From: Bacillota bacterium
GTDB taxonomy: Bacteria; Bacillota; Bacilli; Alicyclobacillales; SLC66
NCBI GenBank assembly: GCA_021820825.1
Contig: JAKADD010000107.1
Coordinates: 1 to 7,843, forward strand
Length of the DNA: 7,843 bases
Direction of reading: 5' to 3'
The notes under the pieces were generated by a model that did not search any database, had not been told where the DNA came from, and saw only the letters and a program-made list of their open reading frames with translations. Every line of letters begins with the position of its first letter. Within the stretch, counting starts at the first letter, position 1. Positions 7,791-7,843 of the stretch are shown piece by piece. Position numbers and translations under genes: made by a program.

Positions 7791-7814
7791 CTTTAGTATG
7801 CTAATATACTAAAG
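7791..7814. promoter_or_regulatory. Candidate operator/promoter palindrome of the his operon
   Basis: There is a perfect inverted repeat: CTTTAGTAT at 7791-7799 and ATACTAAAG at 7806-7814, with a 6-base spacer, 22 bases upstream of the hisZ start codon. On the minus strand a -10-like TATATT (7803-7808) lies inside it, but I see no matching -35, so the exact promoter is uncertain. No T-run follows, so a terminator is unlikely. The TTAGTA/TACTAA half-sites recall TrpR-family operators, and a TrpR-like repressor (YerC/HisR) is reported to control his genes in some Bacillota. Assigning this site to that regulator is inference. Confidence 0.6.
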
Positions 7815-7843
7815 GATTTAGTTACAGGTATCCTAGCATCACA

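Noticed and set aside
7769..7843. Possible T-box riboswitch upstream of hisZ
   Set aside because: The 75 available bases show no T-box consensus and no terminator hairpin with a T-run; the palindrome is AT-rich and fits an operator better. The region further upstream is outside the window.

Overview
The window reads as a GC-rich chromosome segment from a Gram-positive bacterium of the Bacillota. The pointers are a short-form HisG paired with HisZ, a fused HisIE, GTG starts, and strong AGGAGG-type ribosome binding sites. An Alicyclobacillus-like or related Bacillales host is a guess I cannot prove. All eight genes lie on the minus strand, so the map is best read from right to left.

Right to left, positions 7843 to 3100 hold a histidine-biosynthesis operon: a candidate operator/promoter (7791-7814), then hisZ, hisG, hisH, hisA, hisF and hisIE. 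The genes are packed tightly, with a 1-base overlap, a 4-base overlap, a 23-base overlap, a 4-base gap and a 29-base overlap. A GC-rich hairpin at 3001-3022 probably ends the transcript. Together these products carry out exactly the first five steps, from PRPP plus ATP to imidazole glycerol phosphate plus AICAR: HisZ-HisG (step 1), the HisE and HisI domains (steps 2 and 3), HisA (step 4), and HisH-HisF (step 5). The late genes hisB, hisC and hisD, and the histidinol-phosphate phosphatase, are absent. This matters because hisD and hisB commonly sit between hisG and hisH in Bacillus-type operons.

Positions 2615-3099 are non-coding. They hold the terminator, a more AT-rich stretch, and a long near-perfect inverted repeat (2706-2780) that looks like a dispersed or mobile-type palindrome.

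Positions 2614 to 1 hold part of an oligopeptide/dipeptide ABC importer operon: an OppD/DppD-type ATPase, an OppF/DppF-type ATPase, and the first 215 residues of an OppC/DppC-type permease that runs off the left edge. The substrate-binding protein and the OppB-type permease are not in view and may lie further left.

Most of the window is ordinary metabolism and transport. The points worth a second look are the early-steps-only his operon, the palindrome in front of hisZ, an altered first loop in HisF, and the intergenic inverted repeat.
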